A stretch of DNA of 64,000 bases from DATMER01 sp035556715 (GTDB lineage Bacteria; Acidobacteriota; Thermoanaerobaculia; Multivoradales; UBA5704): the NCBI GenBank assembly GCA_035556715.1, contig DATMER010000049.1:62001-126000 (forward strand). Direction: 5' to 3'. Positions within the stretch are counted from its first letter, which is position 1. Each line of letters opens with the position of its first letter. The translations under genes were made by a program, and so were the position numbers. Positions 40,924 to 50,750 of this stretch are shown one piece after another. The notes below the pieces were generated by a model that was not told the DNA's origin, made no database searches, and saw nothing but the letters and a program-made list of their open reading frames with translations.

Positions 40924-41124
40924 GTGGCCTTTCGTGTCTCGGATCTTCTGGTCGACATCTGTGCGGACTGTCCGAACCCCAGCAAGCCAGGCTGTCCCAA
41001 ACCCTCGAAGGCGAACTGCCCCAGCCCGTCCAAGACAAACCGTGCTCCGGCGGCCGTGGACGGTCTCCCGGAGCTGCGGCACCAGCTCCGCCAGACCCTG
41101 AGCGGGGTGCCGCCGATCTCCTGA
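40924..41124 (+). CDS. Putative lanthipeptide precursor with CPxPSKxx repeats
   Basis: A 66-residue protein from GTG 40924, with AAAGGAGG upstream. The leader-like start is MAFRVSDLLVDI. The centre has three 8-residue units, CPNPSKPG, CPKPSKAN and CPSPSKTN, with C16, C24 and C32 each four residues after, or aligned with, a Ser (S20-C24, S28-C32). This S-x3-C spacing suits lanthionine rings. The C-terminal helix LPELRHQLRQTLSG is shared with the protein at 37037. The gene is eight bases upstream of the HopA1-like gene. The product being a lanthipeptide is inference from this and the enzymes beside it. Confidence 0.75.
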   Translation: MAFRVSDLLVDICADCPNPSKPGCPKPSKANCPSPSKTNRAPAAVDGLPELRHQLRQTLSGVPPIS

Positions 41125-41132
41125 CCGGATCC

Positions 41133-42314
41133 ATGCTGCCCGAAAATCCCGACGTCCTTCGGCGCGACTTCCGCTCCAACCCAGCCTTCGAGCTGGTGCT
41201 GTTCGACCGCCTCGCGGCCAAGGAGCGGGAGACGCTGGCCGACCTGCGCAAGGACTCCGACTTCTACGGCATCCTGCGGCCCCGGGAAGCGCCGTCCATC
41301 CTCGGCGTCAAGTCCGTGGACCGCGAGACCGCCCTGCTCTTCCTCACCCTCCGCGAGCCCGGGCCGCTGCCCGCCTACGTGCAGGCGATGCTCGGCGAGG
41401 GCACCCTGCGGGTCGTGGCCCGGCTCGTGGTCGACGCCATCCTGGAGGTTCGAGAGGGGGAAGGCTTCCTCTCCGGAGCCGCGGCCCTCTCCCTGTTCGG
41501 GGAGAGGCGGTCCCCGGGTGCAGGGGGAGGGCGGCTCGCCGATCTGTCTCTCGCGGCCCTGCGCTACGGTCAGGACCTGGCCGTGGACGATCCCCTGACC
41601 CTCTCCTTCCGTCTCTACGGCTACAACCGCCGGCCGCTGACGCCGGAGTGGAAGCGGCGCCTCCCCAAGGGGGACGACGTGCTCGCCTGGCTCGGGATCG
41701 GTTCTGGAGGTCCGAACCGGGGAGGCCCGAACCGGCAGCTCCTCGACCGGGCCTGGGAGCGGACCGGCGGATCGACTGAATGGTGGCTGAGCTGGCGCTC
41801 CCGGCAGGACGGCGACCTCTCCGGCGGCGGGGCGACCTGGAAGCTCTACATCAGCCCGGTGCCGGAGGCGCTGCCGGAGAGCTTCGCCGCCATCCTGGAG
41901 GCCCTGTCCGCGGGCCGCGCCGCGCAGTTCAAAGTGGGGGCCGACGCCTGGGGCATCCTGCGCGCCGACAAGATCGTCTCCTACTTCCCGAGCTTCGAGC
42001 GGCTCGCCGCCGCGGCCGAGGCCCTGTCCGGCCGCCTGTCCGGCATCCCCGCCCAGGGGGTTCCCTTCACCTCCGAGATCGGCGGCAACGGCCTCCTCTC
42101 CTGGGGCGTCGATCCGCCGCGCGAGGAGTCGTCCTTCGGCGGCGGCGAGAGCTGGCGGCTCTGGCTGACCCACCGGCTGGCGCGGGCCCTGCTGTCCGCG
42201 AAATCAGGGTCCGAAGCGGGAGAGGCCTGGCGCTTCGCCTTGGAGCGCGTGCGGCTCGAAGGCGTGGACACCGACACCTGGACCCCCGGCGCCCTGCTCT
42301 GGACGAGGAGCTGA
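41133..42314 (+). CDS. HopA1-like putative phospho-Ser/Thr lyase
   Basis: A 393-residue protein. The C-terminal half follows the pattern of HopA1-type effector/lanthipeptide lyases: WKLYISPVPEALPESFAAIL, then FKVGADAWGILRADKIVSYF, GVPFTSEIG and ESSFGGGESWRLWL (compare the SFGxxR motif). HopA1-like enzymes (LxmY) remove phosphate from phospho-Ser/Thr to make dehydro residues in class V lanthipeptides. The N-terminal half (LVLFDRLAAKERETLADLRK onwards) is not recognised. It lies between the repeat precursor and the kinase-cyclase gene (6-base gap), in one operon. The assignment is by eye and needs a profile search. Confidence 0.6.
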   Translation: MLPENPDVLRRDFRSNPAFELVLFDRLAAKERETLADLRKDSDFYGILRPREAPSILGVKSVDRETALLFLTLREPGPLPAYVQAMLGEGTLRVVARLVVDAILEVREGEGFLSGAAALSLFGERRSPGAGGGRLADLSLAALRYGQDLAVDDPLTLSFRLYGYNRRPLTPEWKRRLPKGDDVLAWLGIGSGGPNRGGPNRQLLDRAWERTGGSTEWWLSWRSRQDGDLSGGGATWKLYISPVPEALPESFAAILEALSAGRAAQFKVGADAWGILRADKIVSYFPSFERLAAAAEALSGRLSGIPAQGVPFTSEIGGNGLLSWGVDPPREESSFGGGESWRLWLTHRLARALLSAKSGSEAGEAWRFALERVRLEGVDTDTWTPGALLWTRS

Positions 42315-42320
42315 GATCCC

Positions 42321-44684
42321 GTGGCGATCACCGACCCCCTGATCCTCCCTCCCGACGTGCTGCTGGTCCCGGTCGCGGACCTGCCGGAGGAGGTGCGGCG
42401 CCAGCTCACCTGGGAGGAGGGGGACTACGCGGTCACCCGGCCGAAGTCGCGCACGCCGTCGCGCATCGTCGACGCGGGCGCGGCCGAGCTGCTGGAGCGG
42501 TTCCGCTCGCCCGTCACCATCGTCGAGGCCGTGATCGAGTTCAGCCGCGCCCGCTCCCTCGACCCGGAGACGACATTGGAGGAGGCCTACCCGCTGCTGG
42601 AGCGTCTGCTCGGCTCGGGCTTCCTGGTCGCGGAGGGCTCGGACGCGGCCGGGGCCATCCAGCAGTCGCTCCAGCCGGGCGAGGAGATCGCCGGATTCGA
42701 GGTCCTGGAATGCGTGCAGGGGCTGGAGGACACCGAGCTCTATCAGGTCCGCTCTGGATCTGGAACCGCGGCCCTCAAGATCGAGCGCCCCCAGGCTGCG
42801 GGCCGCACCGCCGTCGACTTCGCCCGCGAGGCCGCGATCCTCTCTCACCTGGCGGGAGAGGGGGCGCCGCGACTCCTCGGCCAGGGGGAAGTCGAAGGCC
42901 GGCACTACCTGGCCGTGGAGTGGTGCTCCGGCGTGGACGGACATGCCGCGGCCGCGGAGCTGCGGCGGCGGGGGGACCGGGCCGGCCTGCTCGCCCTGGC
43001 GCGGGCCATCGCCAGCGCCTACGTCCGCCTGCACGAGCGCGGCGTGCTGCACGGCGACGTCCACCCGCGCAACATCCTCGTGGACGGTTCCGGCGAGGCC
43101 CGCCTGATCGACTTCGGCCTCGCCCGCTGGGATGGGAGCCCGGTTCCGCACCCGGGGCGCGGCGGCGTGGCCTTCTACTTCGAGCCCGAGTATGCCGTGC
43201 CCGCCCGGGCCGGCCAGATGCCGCCCGCGGCCTCTCCCGCGGGGGAGCAGTACTGCGTTTCGGCGCTCCTGTACTACCTCCTGGCCGGCGCCCACTACCT
43301 CGACTTCTCCCTGGAGAAGGACAGGATGCTGCGCCAGATCGCGGAGGAGCCGCCGCTCTCCTTCGCCGAACGGGGCGTGGAGCCGTGGCCCGGGATGGAG
43401 GCGGTCCTGGCGCGTTCGCTATCCAAGACCCCGGAGGAGCGGTTCCCCTCCATGGCCGCCCTGGCCGAGGCCCTGGCTGGCGTGGAGACGCCGCCCGTCC
43501 AGCCCCGGAAACCTTCAGCCGCTGCGGAAGCCCTTCTCGCCCGGGTGCTCGAGCGGCTGCGGCCCGGCGGCGTCCTGTTCCGCGAAGGCTTCCCCGAGGC
43601 GCCCAAGGTGTCCATCAACTACGGCGCGGCGGGCGCGGCCTACACCCTCTACCGGATCGCCCTGGCCCGGGAGGATGCCGGGCTGCTCTCCCAGGCCGAC
43701 CTGTGGGCCGCGAAGGCCGTGGCCGCGGGCACCCCGGACGAGGGCTTCTACAACCCGGACAAGCAGCTCGACCGCGAGAGCCTGGGCCGGGTCACCCCCT
43801 ACCACACGCCGAGCGGGCCGCTGGCCGTGCAGGCGCTGGTGTCGCACGCCCTGGGCGACCCCGGGGTCCAGCGCCGCGCCGTGGGCGCCTTCCTGGAAGC
43901 GGTCTCGCAACCGTGCTCCAACCCCGACCTGACGCTGGGCCGTTCCGGCGTGCTGCTCGCGGCCTCGATGCTGCTCGACACCCTGCGTGCCGTTGAGGAA
44001 GAGCCCGCGAAGCGGCTCCGGGAGCTGGGCGACGGGCTGGTGCGCGGCCTCTGGGAGGAGATCGGGGAGCAGCCGCCGGTCGCGCGTACCGAAGGAAGCT
44101 GGGCGAACCTGGGGATGGCCCACGGCTGGGCCGGCTACCTCTACGCGACCCTGCGGTGGTGCCGGTCCGCCGGAACGCCCCGGCCGGAGCCGCTGGAGGA
44201 GCGCCTGGCCGAGCTGGCCGGCTGTGCCCGAAGCTGGGGGAGAGGGCTGCGCTGGCCGTGGCGCGACGGGGGCACGGGATCGATCACAGGATCGACCATG
44301 CCCGGCTGGTGCAACGGCAGCGCCGGCTTCGTGCCCCTCTGGACCCTGACGTCACGGGAGCTGAACGATCCGTCCTGGCTCGCGCTGGCCGAGGGCGCGG
44401 CCTGGAACGCCTGGGAGGCGCCCGACCGCAACGCGAGCCTCTGCTGCGGCCTGGCGGGCCGAGCCTATGCGTTGCTCGACCTCTGGCAGAGCGGACGAGG
44501 GGACGTCTGGCTGGAGCGGGCGCGGGAGCTCGCCGAGGCCGCGGCCGCGGAGATCGTCCGCTTCACCGAGGCTGCCGACAGCCTCTACAAGGGCGAGCCC
44601 GGAATCGCGGCGCTCGCCGCCGACCTCACCCGGCCGGAGTCGGCCGCCCAGCCGTTCTTTGGCGACGAAGGCTGGAGGGACTGA
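42321..44684 (+). CDS. Lanthipeptide synthetase-like protein: RRE-like, kinase and LanC domains
   Basis: A 787-residue protein. Residues 40-105 resemble a PqqD-type RiPP recognition element (SRIVDAGAAELLERFRSPVT, ending LGSGFLV). Residues 120-400 are a kinase with LHGDVHPRN (D246) and LIDFGLA. Residues 410-787 are a LanC cyclase with zinc ligands C664 (PGWCNGSAG) and C708-C709 (LCCGLAG); the usual CHG is CCG, as in ProcM-type LanM enzymes. There is no lyase domain, which the neighbouring HopA1-like protein could supply. It would phosphorylate Ser/Thr in the precursors and close thioether rings. The GTG start follows GAGGAG. Its 3' end overlaps the convergent TonB receptor gene by 59 bases. 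Confidence 0.85.
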   Translation: MAITDPLILPPDVLLVPVADLPEEVRRQLTWEEGDYAVTRPKSRTPSRIVDAGAAELLERFRSPVTIVEAVIEFSRARSLDPETTLEEAYPLLERLLGSGFLVAEGSDAAGAIQQSLQPGEEIAGFEVLECVQGLEDTELYQVRSGSGTAALKIERPQAAGRTAVDFAREAAILSHLAGEGAPRLLGQGEVEGRHYLAVEWCSGVDGHAAAAELRRRGDRAGLLALARAIASAYVRLHERGVLHGDVHPRNILVDGSGEARLIDFGLARWDGSPVPHPGRGGVAFYFEPEYAVPARAGQMPPAASPAGEQYCVSALLYYLLAGAHYLDFSLEKDRMLRQIAEEPPLSFAERGVEPWPGMEAVLARSLSKTPEERFPSMAALAEALAGVETPPVQPRKPSAAAEALLARVLERLRPGGVLFREGFPEAPKVSINYGAAGAAYTLYRIALAREDAGLLSQADLWAAKAVAAGTPDEGFYNPDKQLDRESLGRVTPYHTPSGPLAVQALVSHALGDPGVQRRAVGAFLEAVSQPCSNPDLTLGRSGVLLAASMLLDTLRAVEEEPAKRLRELGDGLVRGLWEEIGEQPPVARTEGSWANLGMAHGWAGYLYATLRWCRSAGTPRPEPLEERLAELAGCARSWGRGLRWPWRDGGTGSITGSTMPGWCNGSAGFVPLWTLTSRELNDPSWLALAEGAAWNAWEAPDRNASLCCGLAGRAYALLDLWQSGRGDVWLERARELAEAAAAEIVRFTEAADSLYKGEPGIAALAADLTRPESAAQPFFGDEGWRD

Positions 44685-46641
44685 CCTCGAACCGGATCCC
44701 CAACCGCACCGTCCGCGGCGGACCCAGGGAGCGGACCGGGGTGCGGCCGGTCTCGTAGGCCTCGTCGAGGAGGTTCTCGGCGGCGAGGAAGACCTCCAGC
44801 CCGCGCGCGACCGGCCGGGAGAGCAGGGCGTCCACCGCGAGGAAGCTCTCCAGGGGGAGCTCGTTGCGGTCATCGTCGAACTGCTCGCCGGTCCAGCGGG
44901 CCTGGAGACCCGCGGTAACAATCTGCGGATCGAAGAAGCGGAGCTGGAGCGAGCCCTGGTGCCTCGGCACCTGGGGGATGCGCAGCCCCTCCAGATCCGG
45001 GGAAGCTCTCTCCACGGTGGCATCGGAGAGCAGGTAGCCTCCGGAAAGAGTCCAGCGGTCCCCGAGACGGGCCGTGCCCTCCATCTCGATCCCGCGCGAA
45101 CGGGTGCGGCCCAGGTTCCGGCGCTGCCGGGTGATGAGCCCGGGGCTGAACGAGAGGGTCACGTTGGCGACGTTGCGGTCCACCTCCATCCAGAAGAGGA
45201 CGCCCCGGGCCGTGACCCGCGACGAGCTGAAGATCGCGCCGGTCTCGCCTCCGGAAAGGCGCTCGGCCTCCAGCTCGTCGTTGGCCAGGGTGAGCACGTC
45301 GCCCACCCGGAAGTCGCGGTAGAGCTCGTTCAGGGTTGGCGCCCGGAAGCCGCGGTAGGCCGAGGCGGTCCACGCCCAGCGGTCGGTGGCCCGCCAGAGG
45401 AGGGAAGCCCGCGGGCTGAAAGCGGTCTCCTCGCGCTCATCTTCCTGTCCCTCGTTGCGCCAGCCGTCGATCCTCCCTCCAAGCGTAAGCGAGAGTCGCG
45501 GGGTGAGGCTCACCAGGTCCTCCACGAACAACCCGGCGGTGCGCTGCGTGCCCCCGGCCTCCGTTCTCCGCAGGATCGGGAAGACCAGTTCGTCGCTCGT
45601 GCCGCTCACCTCCCGCAGGTCGAAACCCGCGACCAGGCCGTGGCGGTCTCCCAGCGTCCGGGTCCACTGCGCGCTCCCGCCCAGAGACTCGGCCGGGACC
45701 CGCTGCTCGCGGGTCAGGCTTTCGCTGTTGCGGTCCGGAGCCACGGCGGTAAAGGTCTGGAAATAATCCTGATCGCTGCCCCAGGCCCGCAGGGAGAGCC
45801 AGCCGCCGCCCGCGCTGCCGTCCATCCCGAGGCTGGCTTGGCGGATCGTGGTGTCGTTCACCTGGAGGCGCGTGCCGTTGTCCCGCTCCTCGTCGAACCA
45901 GGAGCCACGGAGGAAGGCACGGCCGTCCTCTCCGACCCGGCGCTCCAGGGTGAGGTCCACCGTCGAATGGCGGGAGGCGGCCGGCGCATCCACCGCTCCC
46001 CGGGCCGCGGGCTCGACCGGGACGTAGCCACCGGTGCGGAACCCCTCGGCGCCCAGGCTCGCGGCCCAGCGGCCTCGTCGCTCGGCCACGAAGAGCCCGC
46101 CCTCCGGGGTCTCGCGCTCGCCGTAGGCGGCCTCGAAGGCCAGGACCGGCTCCGAGGGCGCGCGGCTGAGGAGCTGGACCACGCCCCCCAGGGCGGCGCT
46201 GCCGTAGAGGTCCGAGCCGGCGCCGCGCAGCACCTCGATCCGCGACAGCGAGACCCGCGGCACCCGGCCCCAGTAGATCCAGCCGCCGAAGGGGTCGTTC
46301 AGGGGGATGCCGTCCGCCAGGACCAGGGCCCGGCTCGCGCCGCTTGCCCCCAGGCCGCGCAGCGACACCCCCTGGGTGGTGGGATTCGCGAAGCGGCTCC
46401 CCGAGCGGCGGAAGAGGGAGAAGCCGGGCACCTGGCGCAGGGCGTCGTCCACGGTCCCGGCCGCGGTCGTCTCCAGCTCCTCCGACGAGAGGACGACCAC
46501 GCTCGCCGCCGTGTCGGCCAGCCGCCGCTCGGTCCGGGTGGCGGTTACGGTCACCTCGTCAACGACAGAAGCAGCGGGCTCCTCGGGAAGGGACTGCGAC
46601 ATCAGGGAGAGGGCCAGGGCCAGCGCGGCGAGCTCCTGCAT
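44626..46641 (-). CDS. TonB-dependent outer-membrane receptor
   Basis: A 671-residue protein with a short signal-like N-terminus. A TonB-box/plug region (VTVTATRTERRLADTAASV, LRQVPGFSLFRRSG, LVLADGIPLNDPFGGWIYWG, YGSAALGGVVQLLS) is followed by a beta-barrel with the final ENLLDEAYETGRTP and VRLGIRF. The family imports vitamin B12, siderophores or other ligands. It is convergent with the lanthipeptide synthetase, overlapping it by 59 bases. Whether it is linked to that cluster is unknown. Confidence 0.92.
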   Translation of the reverse strand: MQELAALALALSLMSQSLPEEPAASVVDEVTVTATRTERRLADTAASVVVLSSEELETTAAGTVDDALRQVPGFSLFRRSGSRFANPTTQGVSLRGLGASGASRALVLADGIPLNDPFGGWIYWGRVPRVSLSRIEVLRGAGSDLYGSAALGGVVQLLSRAPSEPVLAFEAAYGERETPEGGLFVAERRGRWAASLGAEGFRTGGYVPVEPAARGAVDAPAASRHSTVDLTLERRVGEDGRAFLRGSWFDEERDNGTRLQVNDTTIRQASLGMDGSAGGGWLSLRAWGSDQDYFQTFTAVAPDRNSESLTREQRVPAESLGGSAQWTRTLGDRHGLVAGFDLREVSGTSDELVFPILRRTEAGGTQRTAGLFVEDLVSLTPRLSLTLGGRIDGWRNEGQEDEREETAFSPRASLLWRATDRWAWTASAYRGFRAPTLNELYRDFRVGDVLTLANDELEAERLSGGETGAIFSSSRVTARGVLFWMEVDRNVANVTLSFSPGLITRQRRNLGRTRSRGIEMEGTARLGDRWTLSGGYLLSDATVERASPDLEGLRIPQVPRHQGSLQLRFFDPQIVTAGLQARWTGEQFDDDRNELPLESFLAVDALLSRPVARGLEVFLAAENLLDEAYETGRTPVRSLGPPRTVRLGIRFEVSPSSLRRQRTAGRPTPAG

Positions 46642-46742
46642 GGGAGCAGCTTACCAGTGCCGATGCGGACGAGCGGCGGTTTCCTCTGCGGTAGGATCGG
46701 GGTCCAAGTCTTCGAGACAGACAGACCCGATGGAGGTGGACC

Positions 46743-49700
46743 GTGCCGCGTCACACCCTGATTCTCCTGTTGCTTGCCGCGCTCCCCGCAACGGCGGGCC
46801 CGATCCCGCCCGATCGGATCCCCGGTCCTCTGCAACCCTGGACAGACTGGGTTCTGCGCGGCCATGAAGGCGCGCTCTGCTCCACGTTCCTCGGGGGAGA
46901 AGAGAAGCGCTGCGCCTGGCCCGGCGTCCTCACGCTTGACCTGACCGACAGGGGCGGGAGCTTCCGCCAGGAGTGGACGCTAGAAGCCGATGCCTTCGTG
47001 CCTCTCCCGGGCGAGGCGCGGCGCTGGCCGCTCGATCTCCAACTGGACGGAAGTCCTGCCGCCGCGGTCTCCCGCAAGGACGCGCCGGGCCTCTGGCTCC
47101 CGGCCGGCACGCACGGGATCGCCGGTTCCTTCCGGTGGGACGTCCTTCCTGAATCGCTGCCGGTGCCGCCCGAGGTAGGGGTTGTGGCGCTGACCGTCCG
47201 CGGGGCCGCGGTCCTGCTCCCGGAGCGCGATGAAACCGGCCGCGTTTTCCTCCAGGGCGTCCACGCCGTCCGGACCGAGGAGGACCGTCTGGATATCCGG
47301 GTGCAGCGCCGGATTGTGGACGGCGTGCCGCTCCTCCTGACCACCCGCATCGAGCTGGCGGTGTCGGGCAAGGCGCGGGAGGTGCTCCTGGGCCGGGCAC
47401 TGCCCGACCGTTTCATCCCCCTCTCCCTGGCTGGCCCGTTGCCCGCCCGGCTGGAGCCCGGCGGCCGGCTGCGTGTGCAGGTTCGCCCAGGCAACTGGGT
47501 CCTCGAGCTGACGGCGCGCCACGCCGGCCCGGCCGTAGCCATCCGGAAGCCGGTCCCGGGAGGCCCCTGGGCCGCTGAGGAGATCTGGGTCTTCGAAGCC
47601 CGGCCGAACCTTCGCCTGGTGGATGTCGAGGGCGTGCCCGCGGTGGACCCGCAGCAGACCACGCTCCCCGCCGAGTGGAAGGCCCTTCCGGCCTACCGTG
47701 TCCGCCCCGGCGAGACCCTGCGCCTAGCGGAGCGCCGCCGCGGCGCCGCCAATCCCCCCGAGGACCGGCTGACGCTCCACCGCGTGCTCTGGCTCGACTT
47801 CGACGGCGGCGGCTACACCTGGAAGGACCAGATGGAGGGCACCCTCACCCGGAGCTGGCGCCTGGACGTGGCCCCTCCCACCCGGCTCGAGCGGGTCTCC
47901 CTGGGCGGACAGGACCAAGTGATCACCCGGAGGCCGGGATCGGACCGCGTCGGCATCGAGGTGCGTCAAGGCAAGGTCTCGCTGGTCGCCGAGGGCCGGC
48001 TCCCCGGCCGGACCGCGCTGCCCGCCGTGGGCTGGGACCATGACTTCCACCAGGTCAACGGCGAGATCCGCATCCCCCCGGGCTGGCGCATCCTCGGCGC
48101 CCTGGGGGTCGACGACGCGCCGGGCACGTGGATCGACCGCTGGACCTTGCTCGACCTGTTCCTGGTTCTCCTCCTGGCTCTCGCGGTGCGGCATCTCTGG
48201 GGGAACCGCTGGGCGGCCCTGGCGCTGGCGGCGCTGGTCCTGACTTGGCACGAGCCCGGCGCTCCGCGGTGGATCTGGGTCGCGGTGCTGGCGGCCGAGG
48301 CCCTGCGCCGGGTGGTCGCCCCTGAGGGAAGGCCGGGAAGGCTGGCGCGGGCCGTCTCCGGCATCGCGCTCGGCATCCTGGCCTTGATGACCGTCGCCTT
48401 CCTCGCCCGCCAGGTCCGGCAGGCGATCTACCCGGCCCTGGAGACCACGGGCAGTGGCGGAGGAAGCATGATGTTCTCCCGGGCGGCCAAGCAGGCGGAG
48501 GAGGATCTCAGCGCTCTCGGGTACGTCGTCGGCGAGGCCTCGAAGCCCCAGGCGGAGCCGGCTCCGGAGAGGGAGGAACTCCGTCGCGCCCGGCTGGAGG
48601 AGATCGACCCCCGCGCGGTCGTGGCCACGGGTTCGGGCCTGCCTGAATGGGAGTGGCACCGGGTCGAGCTGCGCTGGAGCGGGCCGGTGGAGAAGGACCA
48701 CCGCGTCCGCTTCCTGCTCGTGTCCCCGGCCGCCCACTTCGTCCTCACCCTGGTCCGCCTGGCGCTGCTCGTCCTGCTGGTCCTGCGCGCCCTGAGCGCC
48801 GCCGGGCTCAAGCTGGACCGGCGGATGCCGCCTGCCGCTGCGGTCCTGTTGTGCATTCTCTTCCTGCCCTGCGGCGCCATCGCCCAGGAGGAGAAGCCGC
48901 CGTCTCCCGAGGTGCTCGAGCAGCTCCGCCAGCAGCTCCTCGCGCCGCCCGACTGTCACCCGGAGTGCGCGTCCAGCCCGCGGATGTTCCTGGAGGCCTC
49001 CCCGGAGACGCTGCGCCTCCGCTTCGAGGTCGGGGCCGCGGCCGAGGTGGCCGTGCCCCTGCCGGGCGGCGCGCAGCAGTGGCTCCCCACCGAGGTGAGG
49101 ATCGACGGTAGGCCCGCGTCCGTGGCGCGCACCCCGGACGGCCGCATCTGGACGCGGGTCGAGCCGGGCCGACACGAGATCCTGCTCTCCGGACCGATGC
49201 CGGAGCGCGAGACCGTGCAGGTGCCGCTGCCGCTGCGCCCGCACAGGGTGGACGTGGCTGCGAACGGCTGGACCGTGGACGGGGTCCACGAGGACGGCCA
49301 GGCCGACGACAACCTCCAGCTCACCCGCGTGAGGACGACTGGGAGCGGTCCCTCCGACGGCTCGCTCCAGCCCGGGGAGATGCCGCCGTTCCTGGAGGTC
49401 CGGCGCACCCTCGTGCTGGGGCTCACCTGGCGGGTCGAGACGCGGGTGACCCGGATCTCGCCCGCGGGCGTGCCAGCCACCGTAGCGGTGCCGTTGCTGC
49501 CCGGCGAGTCGGTGACCACCGCGGGAGTGAGGGTGCAGAGGGGTGCGGTGCAGGTGAGCCTGGGACCCCAGGCCTCGGAGGCGGCCTGGACCTCCACGCT
49601 GGCGCCGCGCCCCGAGCTGCGGCTCGCCGCGCCTCGCACCCTGGCCTGGACCGAAATCTGGCGGCTCGAAGCCAGCCCGGTCTGGCACGTGGAGGCCCAG

Positions 49701-50750
49701 GGGATCCCGCCCATCCTGGGGCCGGAAGAGGTGGACGTGCGCGTCCCCGAGTGGCGCCCCTGGCCGGGGGAGAGCGTCGTCCTGGCGGTCACGCGCCCTG
49801 TCGGCGTCGCCGGCCAGACCCTCACCGTGGACCGCACGTTCCTGACCGCGAGCCCCGGGCGGCGGGCGACCGATGCCACCCTGCAGGTCTTCCTGCGCAG
49901 CAGCCGCGGCGGCCGGCACACGGTGGTGCTGCCGGAGGGGGCGGAGCTGCTCTCCGTGCAGATCGACGACCAGGCGCAGCCGGTCCGCCAGGAAGGGAGG
50001 GATGTGGTGCTGCCCGTGCGCCCCGGAGCGCAGAAGATCGATCTCGCCTGGCGCGAGCCGCGGGGCATGTCCCCTCTCTTTCGTTCGCCGACCGTGGACC
50101 TGAACGTGCCCAGAGTCAACGCGAACGTGAGCGTGAAGGTGCCGGCGAGCCGCTGGGTGCTCCTGGCCGGAGGGCCGCGGCTGGGGCCGGCAGTCCTTTT
50201 CTGGAGCGTGCTGGTGGTGATCGTCCTGACGGCGCTGGTGCTCGGGCGACTGAAGCTCACCCCTTTGACTACCCGGGACTGGGTGCTCCTGGGGATCGGG
50301 CTTTCGCAGGCCCCGCTCATCGGCGCCGCGGTCGTGGCCGGCTGGCTCCTGGCGCTGGGGCTGCGCCGGAGGAGGGGGGCGGAGGTGCCGCGCGCCCTCA
50401 CCTTCAACCTCCTCCAGGTGCTGCTCGTCTTCTGGACCGTGCTGGCCTTCGCGTTCCTCTTCTGGGCGATCCAGCAGGGTCTCCTTGGCAGTCCCGAGAT
50501 GCAGATCGCGGGCAACGGTTCCTGGGCCGAGGACCTCCGCTGGTACGCGGACCGCGCCGGCGAGGTTCTGCCCGCGCCGTGGGTCTTCTCCGTGCCGCTC
50601 CTGGTCTACCGTCTGGCCATGCTGGCCTGGGCGCTCTGGCTCGCCCTGGCCCTCCTCCGCTGGCTGCGCTGGGCCTGGGACAGCTTTACGACAGGTGGAG
50701 GATGGCGGAGGACGAGGCCGGCGCCAGTCGTCGTCCCAAAAGAAGATTGA
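46743..50750 (+). CDS. Very large membrane protein of unknown function
   Basis: A 1335-residue protein from GTG 46743, with GGAGG upstream and a signal peptide ending near ATAGP. It consists of two related halves. Each has an extracytoplasmic beta-rich region (FVPLPGEARRWPLDLQLDGS in the first, VAVPLPGGAQQWLPTEVRID in the second), followed by membrane helices (about 470-535 and 660-720 in the first half, 1135-1325 in the second). It is divergent from the TonB receptor gene. I do not recognise a family; the two-half design suggests internal duplication. Confidence 0.8.
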   Translation: MPRHTLILLLLAALPATAGPIPPDRIPGPLQPWTDWVLRGHEGALCSTFLGGEEKRCAWPGVLTLDLTDRGGSFRQEWTLEADAFVPLPGEARRWPLDLQLDGSPAAAVSRKDAPGLWLPAGTHGIAGSFRWDVLPESLPVPPEVGVVALTVRGAAVLLPERDETGRVFLQGVHAVRTEEDRLDIRVQRRIVDGVPLLLTTRIELAVSGKAREVLLGRALPDRFIPLSLAGPLPARLEPGGRLRVQVRPGNWVLELTARHAGPAVAIRKPVPGGPWAAEEIWVFEARPNLRLVDVEGVPAVDPQQTTLPAEWKALPAYRVRPGETLRLAERRRGAANPPEDRLTLHRVLWLDFDGGGYTWKDQMEGTLTRSWRLDVAPPTRLERVSLGGQDQVITRRPGSDRVGIEVRQGKVSLVAEGRLPGRTALPAVGWDHDFHQVNGEIRIPPGWRILGALGVDDAPGTWIDRWTLLDLFLVLLLALAVRHLWGNRWAALALAALVLTWHEPGAPRWIWVAVLAAEALRRVVAPEGRPGRLARAVSGIALGILALMTVAFLARQVRQAIYPALETTGSGGGSMMFSRAAKQAEEDLSALGYVVGEASKPQAEPAPEREELRRARLEEIDPRAVVATGSGLPEWEWHRVELRWSGPVEKDHRVRFLLVSPAAHFVLTLVRLALLVLLVLRALSAAGLKLDRRMPPAAAVLLCILFLPCGAIAQEEKPPSPEVLEQLRQQLLAPPDCHPECASSPRMFLEASPETLRLRFEVGAAAEVAVPLPGGAQQWLPTEVRIDGRPASVARTPDGRIWTRVEPGRHEILLSGPMPERETVQVPLPLRPHRVDVAANGWTVDGVHEDGQADDNLQLTRVRTTGSGPSDGSLQPGEMPPFLEVRRTLVLGLTWRVETRVTRISPAGVPATVAVPLLPGESVTTAGVRVQRGAVQVSLGPQASEAAWTSTLAPRPELRLAAPRTLAWTEIWRLEASPVWHVEAQGIPPILGPEEVDVRVPEWRPWPGESVVLAVTRPVGVAGQTLTVDRTFLTASPGRRATDATLQVFLRSSRGGRHTVVLPEGAELLSVQIDDQAQPVRQEGRDVVLPVRPGAQKIDLAWREPRGMSPLFRSPTVDLNVPRVNANVSVKVPASRWVLLAGGPRLGPAVLFWSVLVVIVLTALVLGRLKLTPLTTRDWVLLGIGLSQAPLIGAAVVAGWLLALGLRRRRGAEVPRALTFNLLQVLLVFWTVLAFAFLFWAIQQGLLGSPEMQIAGNGSWAEDLRWYADRAGEVLPAPWVFSVPLLVYRLAMLAWALWLALALLRWLRWAWDSFTTGGGWRRTRPAPVVVPKED

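Noticed and set aside
44626..44684. The 59-base 3' overlap as a sign of a wrong gene end
   Set aside because: Both convergent genes have strong motifs almost to their ends, so the overlap is accepted.
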